A stretch of DNA of 43,313 bases from CBDUEV01 sp965366365. Lineage in GTDB: Bacteria; Actinomycetota; Acidimicrobiia; Spongiisociales; JAENVV01. Positions 1-8,929 of this stretch are shown here, piece after piece. A program made the position numbers and the translations under genes. The notes under the pieces were generated by a model that was not told the origin of the DNA, ran no database searches, and saw nothing but the letters and a program-made list of their open reading frames with translations. Location of the stretch: NCBI GenBank assembly GCA_965366365.1, contig CBDUEV010000020.1, positions 1 to 43,313 of the forward strand, read 5' to 3'. Numbering within the stretch: the stretch's first letter is position 1; the number at the start of each line of letters is the position of its first letter.

Positions 1-558
1 CTGGGTGACCTCACGCCCGGACCTCGGGGTGGAGCGTCCGGATGGTTCGAGGACCGCCTCGGTGTTGTTCGGGATCGCCTGCAACTTTCCGGCCGACCGG
101 ATCTCGTCGAGGACCTCGATCGTCTCGGCGTTCGATTGGGCGGGGCGGTCGCCCAGCTTCCGTCGTCGATGGTGCACGGCGATTTCTGGCTCGGGAATCT
201 CCTGGTCGATCCGACCTCGTTTGAGGTGGTCGGCGTTCTGGATTGGGATGCCTCGGTTCCCCAAGGTCCCGTGGACCTCGATCTCGTGTCGATGATGACG
301 GCCACCCGAGTGCTCCTGGACGGTCAGGAGACCGGGCCGGCGGTGGTCGGGTTGCTGAACGAGAGGCCCTGGACCGAGGAGGAGCGGGCGGTTTTGAGCA
401 CGGCTCTGGATCCCGAGTGGGCGTCGAGCTCCGACGCTCTCCGTGTGGCGTGGCTTCACGGCGTCGCCCTGGTTCTCGAGCAGTCGGAGCGATACCAGCC
501 CGGATCGCCCTGGTTCCTCCGCAACGTCCTTTCGGTGCTTCCCGATGTGGCCGGCTGA
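1..558 (+). CDS. Phosphotransferase (APH/choline kinase fold), C-terminal part
   Basis: The reading frame is open from the first base, so this is the 3' part of a gene whose start lies outside the window. The visible 185 residues contain the Brenner catalytic motif HGDFWLGNLL (codons from base 175) followed by the metal-binding GVLDWD motif, the usual order in the aminoglycoside phosphotransferase/choline kinase fold. Family members phosphorylate small hydroxylated molecules. The substrate cannot be read from this fragment. Its neighbours are glycan-assembly genes and another kinase-fold protein occurs at 6900-8093, so a role in surface-glycan or sugar phosphorylation is more likely than antibiotic resistance. 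That is inference. Confidence 0.75.
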   Translation: MGDLTPGPRGGASGWFEDRLGVVRDRLQLSGRPDLVEDLDRLGVRLGGAVAQLPSSMVHGDFWLGNLLVDPTSFEVVGVLDWDASVPQGPVDLDLVSMMTATRVLLDGQETGPAVVGLLNERPWTEEERAVLSTALDPEWASSSDALRVAWLHGVALVLEQSERYQPGSPWFLRNVLSVLPDVAG

Positions 559-592
559 GGCGTTTTCCCATGTTCTCACCCCTCCGGCATGT

Positions 593-622
593 TTGCTCAC
601 TATGAGTGAACTCCGGTAGATT
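593..622 (+). promoter_or_regulatory. Weak promoter candidate upstream of membrane protein 689-2584
   Basis: TTGCTC (593-598) and TAGATT (617-622) are separated by 18 bases in the gap after the partial kinase gene. The match to a sigma-70-type promoter is only moderate. It is the best candidate in the 130-base gap before the start at 689. Confidence 0.25.
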
Positions 623-688
623 GTGGAGGGATCGGGGCGCCGAGGGACCGGCGCCGGCTTCGCCTGTCTCCGAAGGGAGCGGTTCACG

Positions 689-2584
689 ATGAACGTTCCC
701 ACTCGACTTGCCCATTTCAGTACCGGCTTGCTCCGCCATGTTCCTACGATGTCGCCCATGAGGGCGGTGGACATGCGCGACCTCGAGACGGAGCCTTCTG
801 AGGAGGAGGGTCCGGCAGAGGAATCCTCCCCGCAGGGGGCTCGTTCGACGACGGCGCCCACGACCCACCTGGTGTTGTTGGCGGCCATCGCAGTGGTCTG
901 GGTGTGGTCACTGGCGAGGACCAACGAAGCCGACCTGGGCGACTTCGGGATCGTGACGATCATGCCGATCACCGCCTTCTTGGCGATCGCCGCCACCTTG
1001 ACCGGGCTCATTCTGGCCCTCTATCGATATCCCGCCAGCCGGCTCCCTGGGACCTACGTCGTCGGCCTGGCCGTGATGATCCACGGCATGCCCACCTTCG
1101 TCTACGACCATCTCCGGTTCTCCTGGGCGTGGAAGCACGTCGGCGTCGTCGAGTACATCCAGCGCACCGGGTCGGTGGATCCCAGCATCGACGCACTCCC
1201 GGTCTACCACGCCTGGCCGGGCTTCTTCGGGCTGAATGCGATCGTGACCAGGACGAGTGGGCTCGACTCCGCGCTCTCCTATGCGTCCTGGGCGCCGATT
1301 CTGTTCGAGCTTCTCTTCCTGCTGGCGTTGTACGTTCTCTTTCGGGGCCTGACGAGAGATCCACGGCTCATTTGGACGGCCCTCACCTTTTTCCTTTTGG
1401 GCAACTGGGTCGGTCAGGATTACTTCGCTCCGCAGGCGATGGCGTACTTCCTGTACCTCGTCGTGATTGCGATTCTCCTTCGTTGGTACGGCCAGCGACA
1501 GGACGAGGCCCTGGCGTCCGCTTCTCCAGAGGGCGACGATCCTCCCCTCGGTAGTGCCGGTCATCTGGCGGTGGGCGGGGTGCTCATGGTCTGCCTCTTG
1601 GCGATCGCCGTGTCGCACCAACTGACGCCGATCATGACGCTGGTTGCGATCGCCAGCCTCCGTCTTACGCGGTCCATCAGGGTGTGGTGGCCACTGTTCG
1701 CCATGGCCGCCTTCATGGCGGCGTGGGGCCTCGGGCCGGCCAGATCCTTCCTCCTGGAGAACATCGAAGGGGTCATCAACGAGGTGGGCGGGCTCGATTC
1801 GAACCTCAACAACAACCTCGTGGCGCCCGAACTCTTCAATCAGGCGCAGCTGAGGATTTCGCAAGTGGCACGCCTCCTCAGTGCTGCCATGGTGGGATTG
1901 GCGGGTCTTGGCTGGCTCCGGCGACGGAAATATCGCCTCCCCACCAAGTGGGTTCTCGTATTGGCCGGTGCGCCGGCAGGGATGGTGCTGGTGAGTTCCT
2001 ATGGGGGAGAGGTGCTCTTCCGCGCCTATCTCTTCGCGCTTCCCTTCGCAGCGTTCCTGGCCGCCTCCTGGTGGTTCCCCGACGAAGCCGTTCCCCACCG
2101 TCGACTTGGTCGGGTGTCCCTCGCCGCAGTGATGGTGACCCTCGTGGTCGGTCTACTCATCGCCGACTTCGGCACCGACAATCGACAGGTCTTCAACGAA
2201 GACGAGGTGGCGGCGGCCGACTTCGTCTTCGAGAACGCCCAGCCGGGAGCACTCATCATCGAGGGCAGCCGCGACTACCCCCGTCAGCATCGCAATTACG
2301 AGCAGTTCGTCTATCTGGCGCTCGACCGTTCCCGCCCCGACACGATGGAAGGCCTGCTGGAGGACCCAGCCGAGAGGTTGGCCGGCTGGCTGAGCGACAC
2401 CACCAAGTACAACAGCGGGTACATCATCATCACCCAGTCGCAGCGCCGATCCGTGACTGCGCTCGGCACCCTCCTGTCGCCCACGCTCGACGTCATAGAA
2501 CAATCGCTCCTCGACTCTGACCTGTTCGAGGTGGTCTTCGAAGCGGGCGACGCCCGGGTCTTCGCTCCGGTGGAGCAACCATGA
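689..2584 (+). CDS. Polytopic membrane protein, possible GT-C-type glycosyltransferase
   Basis: The product is about 631 residues, with roughly 12 hydrophobic segments between residues 65 and 515 and a soluble C-terminal tail of about 115 residues. The frame is also open from a GTG at 623. I chose ATG 689 because AGGGAG lies about 10 bases upstream, whereas 623 has no ribosome site. A long polytopic protein with an acidic N-terminal tail beside glycosyltransferase, flippase and sulfotransferase genes fits a GT-C-like transferase or polysaccharide polymerase/ligase, but I recognise no diagnostic motif. The stop overlaps the next start (ATGA at 2581-2584), so translation of the two genes is probably coupled. 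Confidence 0.8.
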   Translation: MNVPTRLAHFSTGLLRHVPTMSPMRAVDMRDLETEPSEEEGPAEESSPQGARSTTAPTTHLVLLAAIAVVWVWSLARTNEADLGDFGIVTIMPITAFLAIAATLTGLILALYRYPASRLPGTYVVGLAVMIHGMPTFVYDHLRFSWAWKHVGVVEYIQRTGSVDPSIDALPVYHAWPGFFGLNAIVTRTSGLDSALSYASWAPILFELLFLLALYVLFRGLTRDPRLIWTALTFFLLGNWVGQDYFAPQAMAYFLYLVVIAILLRWYGQRQDEALASASPEGDDPPLGSAGHLAVGGVLMVCLLAIAVSHQLTPIMTLVAIASLRLTRSIRVWWPLFAMAAFMAAWGLGPARSFLLENIEGVINEVGGLDSNLNNNLVAPELFNQAQLRISQVARLLSAAMVGLAGLGWLRRRKYRLPTKWVLVLAGAPAGMVLVSSYGGEVLFRAYLFALPFAAFLAASWWFPDEAVPHRRLGRVSLAAVMVTLVVGLLIADFGTDNRQVFNEDEVAAADFVFENAQPGALIIEGSRDYPRQHRNYEQFVYLALDRSRPDTMEGLLEDPAERLAGWLSDTTKYNSGYIIITQSQRRSVTALGTLLSPTLDVIEQSLLDSDLFEVVFEAGDARVFAPVEQP

Positions 2585-3564
2585 CCGTCCTGATGGAGGC
2601 GAAGCGCCGGCGCCTGAAGAGACCGGGGCTCACATGGGTGGGCGCCGTCGCAGTCGCCCAGGCGTTTGCCGCATGGCAGGGAATGGGGCCCCCGGTCCAG
2701 CCGATTCTTCCGCTGCTCTTTGTGCTGACAGTGCCGGGTTTCATTCTCCTCGACCTCAGTCGTCCTGCGGATCGCGCCGCCCGATTCCTCCTTGCCATCG
2801 GAGCCTCGCTGGGGACGAACGTCGTGCTCGTTTCTGTCCTCCTGCTCCCCATGGCCATCTGGATGGTCCCCACCGCGGCCGTGGCCGGCCTTGGTCTCTG
2901 GAAGCTCCTGCGCATGCGCCAGAAGATCGAGGAGGCCCCGCCCGAGGACCTCGACGTCTCGCTGGACGCAGGGGGTTCGGTGGATGCGCAGGTGAGCCAC
3001 GAGCCGCGGCCCCCGTCGGGCGTGAGTTGGAAACAACGGTCCGAGCCCGTCGCCTCGACATCGTGGGATCCCGGTAGGAAGAAGCGGCCGTTCGAGAAGC
3101 TGACCGCTCCCGGCTCTGCGCCGGACTGGATACCTGTCACAGCCTCTCCGACGCCGGCCGACCCCGGCGACGCCGTGCCTGCCGCCTCCTCGCCGTCTCA
3201 ACCCGAGACGCCGGTTGGACAGGGACCTCTGGCGGAAGCGATCAGGGCCGCCACGGTGTCGTCCGACGAGAACCTGGGCGCGGCGAGCCCCACCGAGGAG
3301 AAGCCCGACTCGGATACGGATGGCGATGTGACGTCCGGGCCGGAGTTGGTCGACCTGAACTCGGCTGATCTCGCCGAGCTGGCTACCCTTCCGGGCTTCG
3401 GGCCACGTCTGGCCGGACGCTTGATCGAGTATCGCAACGAGCATGGTCCGTTCGAGGCGCTCGGAGATCTCCAGGAAGTTTCCGGAGTCGGGCCGGCCAA
3501 AGCGGCGGGAGTGGCGGACCGAGTCAGGTTCGGTGCAACCCCCCAACACGAGGACACGAGGTGA
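2581..3564 (+). CDS. Membrane protein with C-terminal ComEA-like helix-hairpin-helix domain
   Basis: The 327-residue product begins with hydrophobic segments (about residues 15-105), continues with a long Pro/Ser/Glu-rich and probably disordered linker, and ends with a tandem helix-hairpin-helix module (about residues 255-320). That module has the ComEA-style pattern VDLNSADLAELATLPGFG followed by LQEVSGVGPAKA. In ComEA this module binds double-stranded DNA during uptake. Here it sits on a membrane protein overlapping a polytopic membrane gene and preceding a glycosyltransferase, so a competence role is not evident. It may organise a membrane complex or bind DNA or glycan at the envelope. The domain call is firm and the function is unknown. 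Confidence 0.8.
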   Translation: MTVLMEAKRRRLKRPGLTWVGAVAVAQAFAAWQGMGPPVQPILPLLFVLTVPGFILLDLSRPADRAARFLLAIGASLGTNVVLVSVLLLPMAIWMVPTAAVAGLGLWKLLRMRQKIEEAPPEDLDVSLDAGGSVDAQVSHEPRPPSGVSWKQRSEPVASTSWDPGRKKRPFEKLTAPGSAPDWIPVTASPTPADPGDAVPAASSPSQPETPVGQGPLAEAIRAATVSSDENLGAASPTEEKPDSDTDGDVTSGPELVDLNSADLAELATLPGFGPRLAGRLIEYRNEHGPFEALGDLQEVSGVGPAKAAGVADRVRFGATPQHEDTR

Positions 3565-3568
3565 ACCC

Positions 3569-4486
3569 ATGAGCGATGAATTCTCGGTGACGACGATCAT
3601 CGCCACGCGCAATCGCCCGGACTTGCTACGCCGGGCCCTCCGATCGATCGGAGAACAAACCGACCCTGGAGTCTCCGAGGTGATCGTGGTGTTCGACCAG
3701 TCGGAGCCGGACGCCAGTCTCGTCGAGGAGTTCGCCTCCCTGCCGGTGCGAGTCATCACGAACGAGCGCGCCCCCGGGCTGGCCGGCGCCAGGAACACCG
3801 GGATTCTGGCATCCACGGGAAATTGGATCGCTCTGTGTGACGACGATGATGCCTGGCGTCCGGAGAAGCTCGCTCATCAACACGAGGAGATCGAGCGGCG
3901 TCCCGAGCTGGACTTCGTGGTGGGTTCGGTGACGATCGCCTACGGCGATCGTCGGATCAACCGGCGGGCCGGCATGGCGAACATCACGTTCGACGATCTC
4001 TTGCGAGACCGCATCATGGAAGCTCACCCTTCGACCTATCTGGTTCGCCGAGGGGCCATCGACGACTACCTGGGCCTGGTCGACGAGGAGATCCCCGGCA
4101 GCTACGCCGAAGACTACGACTGGCTCCTGCGAGCTGCCCGAGTCAAACCGATCGGTGTCGCCGAGAAGGCGGTGGCTCTGATCCAGTGGCACAAGCAGTC
4201 CTACTTCGGCAACAAGTTCGGGATGATCGACGAGGCCCTCGCCTACCTCCTCGAGAAGACCCCGGAGTTCGACCGCGAGAGACGGGGCAAGGCCCGCATC
4301 CTCGGCCAGAGAGCCTTTGCCCAGGCGGCCATGGGCCGCCGCCGCGAAGCGTTCGCCACCGCGCGTCAGACGCTTCGGCTCGATTGGCGAGAACCGCGCG
4401 CCTACATGTCGTTGGCGGTCAACACCCGCCTGGTGGGAGCAGAACGCCTCGTGAAGATGGCCAACTCGGTCGGTCGCGGTATCTGA
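3569..4486 (+). CDS. Family 2 glycosyltransferase (GT-A fold)
   Basis: The 305-residue product opens with the GT2 signature SVTTIIATRNRPDLLRRAL, followed by LAGARNTGI and the acidic metal/nucleotide site CDDDDAW. This is the nucleotide-sugar binding half of an inverting GT-A enzyme. The frame runs open upstream to 3443 inside the previous gene. The start at 3569 is preferred because GAGG lies just upstream and the GT2 domain begins immediately. The C-terminal third (about residues 225-300) is helical and Arg-rich, as in other cytoplasmic GT2 proteins. It is likely to add a sugar to a lipid-linked intermediate exported by the flippase encoded 7 bases downstream. Confidence 0.9.
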   Translation: MSDEFSVTTIIATRNRPDLLRRALRSIGEQTDPGVSEVIVVFDQSEPDASLVEEFASLPVRVITNERAPGLAGARNTGILASTGNWIALCDDDDAWRPEKLAHQHEEIERRPELDFVVGSVTIAYGDRRINRRAGMANITFDDLLRDRIMEAHPSTYLVRRGAIDDYLGLVDEEIPGSYAEDYDWLLRAARVKPIGVAEKAVALIQWHKQSYFGNKFGMIDEALAYLLEKTPEFDRERRGKARILGQRAFAQAAMGRRREAFATARQTLRLDWREPRAYMSLAVNTRLVGAERLVKMANSVGRGI

Positions 4487-4492
4487 GCCGAC

Positions 4493-6046
4493 ATGCCGGA
4501 GCAACACCCGCCTGATGGGGACGACCTCGCCACGCTTGCCCGCGGCGGATCGCTCAACCTCTTCGGAAGTGCCTTCGGGGCGGTCCTGGCGATGGGCCTG
4601 CTTCTGGCGGTCACCTGGGGACTCGGCGCCGATGAGGGTGGAGCCTTCTACGAGGCCATCGCCATGTTCAACATCGTGGTGATCGCGGTGACGTTTGGCG
4701 CAGACACCGGCCTCCTTCGCTTCACTGCCGGCTCACTGGCCCGCCAGGAGCCGGTGGGACTCAAGCGGCTCCTCTGGGTGGGCCTGCCGCCCCTCGTGGT
4801 CGTGGGCGCGTTGGTCGTCTACCTCGCCAACCGCTTCGACGACCCGATCAGCCTGTGGTTGGGCGGGGAGGCTCACGCCGACACGGTGAGGAGCTATCTC
4901 CTCGTCATGGCGGCGTTCGTCCCGGTGGGGGCGCTCTCCCTCGCCGTCCTCGGCGCGACTCGTGGGTTCGGCACGATGTTTCCGACCGTGGCAGCCGAAC
5001 GAATCGGGCGGCCGCTGGTCCAGATCCTGCTCGTCTCGACCGCTGCCCTTCTTGGCGCCAGCGCCACCACGGTGGCGTGGGCCTGGTCCAGCGGGGTGGC
5101 CTTCGCCCTCGTGGCCGGGGTGCTCTGGCTTCGTTCGTTGTCGCAGGACAGGTCGGTTCCCGACCAGTCCGGTCGCCCCCTGGCGACCATCGCCCGTGAG
5201 TTCTGGGCGTTCACCCTTCCACGTTCGCTGGCTTCGGTGTTCCGAGTCGGAGTGCAGTGGCTGGACATCATCCTCGTGGGCGGTCTCATGTCGCCCCGGG
5301 ACGCCCTCATCTACACGGTGGCCACCCGGCTCCTTCAGGCCGGTTTCCTGGCGGTCGATGCGGTGGGTCAGGCGGTGGAGCCGATGTTCTCGTCCCTCCT
5401 CGCCTCTCACAACGAAGAGAGGGCGCATGCGCTCTTCAAGGGTGCCACGGGGTGGCTCGTCGGGTTGACCTGGCCGTTGTTCCTGGGCATGTGGATCTTC
5501 GCACCGGCCATCCTCGGGCTGTTCGGCGGCGACTACGTCGAGGCCACCACCGTCATCGCCATCCTGGCCGGGTCCGCCCTGGTGGGGAGCGGCTTTGGCC
5601 CGGTCGACGTGCTTCTCGTGATGGCCGGCAAGAGCATGTGGAGCTTCTGGAATTCGGCAACCAGCCTGTCGCTCAATGTCGGATTGAACTTCCTGCTCAT
5701 TCCATCGATGGGTCTCAACGGAGCCGCTGTGGCCTGGGCTGTGAGCCGGATCGTCGCCAACGTTCTCCCGCTGCTCGAAGTGCGGAACCTGTACGGTTTT
5801 CATCCGTTCGGTGGGGGTTGGCGTGCCGCCGCCGTGGCGTCGGCGGTCACCTTTGGGGCAGTCGGCCTGGTCTTCCGATGGCTCTGGGGAGCCACCCTCT
5901 GGGTGTTCGTGGTCTACGTGATCGTGGCCCTGATCGGCTACATCGCTCTGGTATGGCGCTGGCGATCTCAGCTCCAGTTGGCGGCCTTCGGGGCGCTGAT
6001 CGGGCGGAGGTTCCGGCCCTCGCCAGTAGGATCCGGCTCCTCATGA
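4493..6046 (+). CDS. Polysaccharide flippase (Wzx/MATE-like)
   Basis: The 517-residue protein has about 14 hydrophobic segments, the size and topology of MOP-superfamily flippases such as Wzx and MurJ. The N-terminus (LARGGSLNLFGSAFGAVLAM) and the later LNFLLIPSMGLNGAAVAWA stretch are typical of the polysaccharide-biosynthesis flippases. These proteins move lipid-linked oligosaccharides across the membrane. The gene starts 7 bases after the GT2 gene, and its stop overlaps the following sulfotransferase start (6043-6046), placing it in the middle of a glycan assembly operon. MurJ itself is less likely because of this context and the lack of other cell-wall genes. Confidence 0.88.
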   Translation: MPEQHPPDGDDLATLARGGSLNLFGSAFGAVLAMGLLLAVTWGLGADEGGAFYEAIAMFNIVVIAVTFGADTGLLRFTAGSLARQEPVGLKRLLWVGLPPLVVVGALVVYLANRFDDPISLWLGGEAHADTVRSYLLVMAAFVPVGALSLAVLGATRGFGTMFPTVAAERIGRPLVQILLVSTAALLGASATTVAWAWSSGVAFALVAGVLWLRSLSQDRSVPDQSGRPLATIAREFWAFTLPRSLASVFRVGVQWLDIILVGGLMSPRDALIYTVATRLLQAGFLAVDAVGQAVEPMFSSLLASHNEERAHALFKGATGWLVGLTWPLFLGMWIFAPAILGLFGGDYVEATTVIAILAGSALVGSGFGPVDVLLVMAGKSMWSFWNSATSLSLNVGLNFLLIPSMGLNGAAVAWAVSRIVANVLPLLEVRNLYGFHPFGGGWRAAAVASAVTFGAVGLVFRWLWGATLWVFVVYVIVALIGYIALVWRWRSQLQLAAFGALIGRRFRPSPVGSGSS

Positions 6047-6909
6047 TCGACTCGAGACGCCTCCGTAAGACAGTGCGAGAACCGATTTGGATGCTCGCCA
6101 ACGCCGCTGCCCGACCCACGGCAGGATGGCGGACGTTGCCCGACTATCTCATCATCGGAGCGCAACGCTGTGGCACGACCTCTCTCCAAGACGTGCTCAC
6201 GGAACATCCCAACATCACCTCGGCGAGACTCATGAAGGGCGTTCATTACTTCGATACCGGCTACGAAAACGGCCTGGACTGGTACCAGGCCCACTTCCCG
6301 ACGCGGGCATACGCCGCATGGAAGGAGCGCGCCACCGGCGCCCCGCTCCTCGTGGGAGAGGCCAGCCCGTACTACATCTTCCATCCCACCGCCCTGGAGA
6401 GAATCCGTTCCACGCTGCCGGAGGTGAAGCTCATCGCCCTCTTGCGAGATCCGGTCGAGCGAACCATCTCGCATTACAAACACGAGGTGCGGCGCGGCAA
6501 CGAGACGCTGGGGATGGAAGAGGCTCTCGATGCCGAACCGGAGCGCATCGCCGGCGAGGCTGAACGGATCCGCCGCGATCCCGGCTACAACAGCGTGGCA
6601 TTGCAGACGTTCTCCTACGTGGCTCGCAGTCGCTACGTCGATCAGTTACGTCGCGCCAGGGCGTTGTTTCCCGAGGAGCAGGTCCTCGTGCTGCAGAGCG
6701 AACGGTTCTTCGAGCAGCCAACAGGGGCCTATCAGAGGATCCTGCACTACCTGGGTGCCCCGCCGTTCTCGCCGGTCGAGTTCCCGCGCATGAACGCCAC
6801 GAAGTCGGACAGCGTGCCGGCCTCGTTGGTCGAACGCCTTCGGTCGGTGTTCAAGGAGCCCAACGAAGAGCTGTACGCATTGATCGGAGAACGGTTCTCG
6901 TGGCAGTGA
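6043..6909 (+). CDS. Sulfotransferase (PAPS-dependent)
   Basis: The 288-residue protein contains the 5'-phosphosulfate-binding loop LIIGAQRCGTTSLQ (residues 37-49) and the 3'-phosphate-binding motif LLRDPVERTISHYKHE (about residues 137-152), the two PAPS-binding signatures of the Sulfotransfer_1 family. Spacing and length match carbohydrate sulfotransferases related to heparan N-sulfotransferases. The true start is ATG 6043, which overlaps the flippase stop. The frame is open far upstream, but only as a shadow of the flippase. It probably sulfates the exported glycan or its precursor. The 3' end overlaps the next start by 10 bases. Confidence 0.9.
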   Translation: MIDSRRLRKTVREPIWMLANAAARPTAGWRTLPDYLIIGAQRCGTTSLQDVLTEHPNITSARLMKGVHYFDTGYENGLDWYQAHFPTRAYAAWKERATGAPLLVGEASPYYIFHPTALERIRSTLPEVKLIALLRDPVERTISHYKHEVRRGNETLGMEEALDAEPERIAGEAERIRRDPGYNSVALQTFSYVARSRYVDQLRRARALFPEEQVLVLQSERFFEQPTGAYQRILHYLGAPPFSPVEFPRMNATKSDSVPASLVERLRSVFKEPNEELYALIGERFSWQ

Positions 6910-8093
6910 CGGCCGAGACGCCGCAGCTTCGGCGTCTCGTCACCGAGCTGTGGCGGCCGGGTGACCTCACCACAGGAACCACCCCCGACGGATTCGAGAG
7001 CCACGCCCTCATCGGTGGCGGGGAAGGCGGCGCCCTGACGGTCGTGCCCCTTTCGTCGGCGAAAGTGGCGGCCTCCACCATGATCCGATGGACTGACGCC
7101 ACCACCGCCAGTGAAGGGGTGTTGCGTGCCGCGGCCTGGGTGGGACTCCGCACGGGGGTGGCCAGGCCACTGCTTCGTTCCCGCGTCAACATTCGCGTCT
7201 CCGGTGGTGAGGGCCCCAGCCTCAACCAATACCTGGCGGCAGAGCTCAACCAGAATCACGTCTCGGTGGCCGGCGCCTTCGGTTCGGAGCGTCCCAATCA
7301 GAAGCCGGTGTTGAGAGTCTTTGGCGAAGCCGGCCAGTCGATGGGGTTCGCCAAGGTGGGGTGGAACGAGTTGACGCGCCGCCTCGTCGACGACGAGTGG
7401 CGCATGCTGGAACTCCTCGCCGGCCGAAATCTTCGCACAATCGTCGCTCCGCAGCCGCTCCATTCCGGCACCTGGAACGATCGCTCCATAGCCCTGTCGT
7501 CGGCCCTGGTCGGCTCGGCGCGATTGGGGAAGGCACGGGGGCCCGGCCTCCCTGCGCTCGAAGAAGTCGCCGGTCTCAGCGAGCGGTTTCGAACGAGGCT
7601 CGGCTCGTCACCGTATCGAGCCGCCCTCAGTCGGCGCGCCGCTGCGGTCGGGGACTCGGCAGCCGTGGCTGAGGCATTGGCCCTGGTCGACCAGAAGTGG
7701 CCTGATGAGGAAATCGAGTTCGGCCACTGGCACGGGGACTGGGCGCCGTGGAACGTTCGTCGAACCGGCGACCGGTTCATCGTCTGGGATTGGGAAAGGA
7801 GCGGAGCGGGCGTCCCGGTGGGCTTCGATGCCCTTCATTTCGCCTTTCAGCCCCGTTTCGCCAAGACCGAACGACCACTGAGCGCACTGGCCGCGGCCGT
7901 CGAGGAGGTTCGTCCCCTCCTGACCGGCCTCGGGGTCCACGGAGGGGCCGTTGTCCCGGTCGCCGTCCTGTATCTCGTCGAGTTGGCGCTCCGATTTCTG
8001 GACGCCGGTGATGGCCGTCCGCGGGCTGCGACGACGCATGCCGAATCCGTCGAGAGCCTCCTAGTCGACGCCGTTCGACACTTCGGGAGGTGA
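6900..8093 (+). CDS. APH-like phosphotransferase-fold protein
   Basis: The 397-residue product starts at GTG 6900, inside the end of the sulfotransferase gene. About 270 residues in it has FGHWHGDWAPWN and then FIVWDWERSG. This is the HGD-x4-N catalytic loop and the DxE/DWD metal site of the aminoglycoside phosphotransferase/kinase fold. The N-terminal half is unusual and lacks an obvious Walker-type nucleotide loop. Proteins of this type occur in polysaccharide clusters and may phosphorylate a glycan precursor. A similar fold ends at 558, so two such genes flank this locus. The 3' end overlaps the convergent gene by 33 bases. Confidence 0.7.
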   Translation: MAVTAETPQLRRLVTELWRPGDLTTGTTPDGFESHALIGGGEGGALTVVPLSSAKVAASTMIRWTDATTASEGVLRAAAWVGLRTGVARPLLRSRVNIRVSGGEGPSLNQYLAAELNQNHVSVAGAFGSERPNQKPVLRVFGEAGQSMGFAKVGWNELTRRLVDDEWRMLELLAGRNLRTIVAPQPLHSGTWNDRSIALSSALVGSARLGKARGPGLPALEEVAGLSERFRTRLGSSPYRAALSRRAAAVGDSAAVAEALALVDQKWPDEEIEFGHWHGDWAPWNVRRTGDRFIVWDWERSGAGVPVGFDALHFAFQPRFAKTERPLSALAAAVEEVRPLLTGLGVHGGAVVPVAVLYLVELALRFLDAGDGRPRAATTHAESVESLLVDAVRHFGR

Positions 8094-8876
8094 GACGTGC
8101 CCGGAGTCGCGCCACCATGTGAAATAGGCGGTGATTGCCAGGGCGGCGAGGAACACCTCCGTCGTCCGAGCCAGCCACCCGGTCACCGAGGCGAGAGCGG
8201 TGTCGTCGAAGGAGCCGGACGCCACCAGCAAGGGGATCGCCACGAGGGAGAGATACCACGCCAACAAAGCGGCGGAGCGTCCGCGGGGCGCCACGAAGTC
8301 GAAGTAGACCGGGATGAGGAGCATGGCAGCGGTGGCCTCGGCATTCACCTGGAGCCACTCGACCGTTGTCTCGCCCAGCAGGGTGACGGCAATCGACTGA
8401 TACGACAACGCGATCAGGAGGGCGACGGCGCCGTAGTACCACCACGAAGCACGGACGGTCCGCGTGGAGGTGGTCGGATCGGAAGGCCGGCGTCGTGTCC
8501 ACCACAAGTACAGGGCGATGACGACGGTGGCGACGAAGGCTTCCCCGAGCGTGATGATGGCCTGAGGGAGCCCCAGGAGCTCCCGAGCAGCCGAGCTCTG
8601 CGTAGTCGCCGCCGCGGCAATGAGCAGGACCAGCCAATCGACCCTCATGGCGCGACGGCCCAGGACGCCAGGCCGGTCGGCAGGGTGAGCTCCCCACGCC
8701 GCCAGGTCCCAGGAGGCGGGCACCAGCACCGCCAGGGCATACGCTTCACTGTTGCGGCGCAGGAAATCCTCGATTGCGGAGCCCACCAATCCGGCCACGG
8801 ACTCCTGGTGCACCGCCACGCCGAACCCGATCACGGCGACGTAGTAGCTGAGACGGCGAAGGGTGAGACGGGACAT
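8061..8876 (-). CDS. Hypothetical integral membrane protein
   Basis: The 271-residue protein has about seven hydrophobic segments and short charged loops. Two similar halves may be present: QESVAGLVGSAIEDFLRRN near the N-terminus resembles QSIAVTLLGETTVEWLQVN in the middle, and each is followed by a hydrophobic stretch starting with A-x-A. This suggests an internal duplication of a three-helix unit. I do not recognise the family. It is transcribed against the surrounding glycan genes, overlaps the 3' end of the kinase-like gene, and starts divergently from the sulfotransferase at 8930. Confidence 0.65.
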   Translation of the reverse strand: MSRLTLRRLSYYVAVIGFGVAVHQESVAGLVGSAIEDFLRRNSEAYALAVLVPASWDLAAWGAHPADRPGVLGRRAMRVDWLVLLIAAAATTQSSAARELLGLPQAIITLGEAFVATVVIALYLWWTRRRPSDPTTSTRTVRASWWYYGAVALLIALSYQSIAVTLLGETTVEWLQVNAEATAAMLLIPVYFDFVAPRGRSAALLAWYLSLVAIPLLVASGSFDDTALASVTGWLARTTEVFLAALAITAYFTWWRDSGHVSPPEVSNGVD

Positions 8877-8929
8877 GGGTTGGCCAGGATGGTAGCGATC
8901 GGGCGATACCCGAAAGGTACGGTGGCGCC

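Noticed and set aside
1..558. Aminoglycoside resistance gene
   Set aside because: The fold is shared by many kinases, the neighbours are glycan genes, and the fragment lacks features that would point to drug modification.
908..2098. A 396-codon minus-strand frame opposite the first membrane protein gene
   Set aside because: Its translation is rich in charged residues without pattern. The plus strand encodes clear membrane segments.
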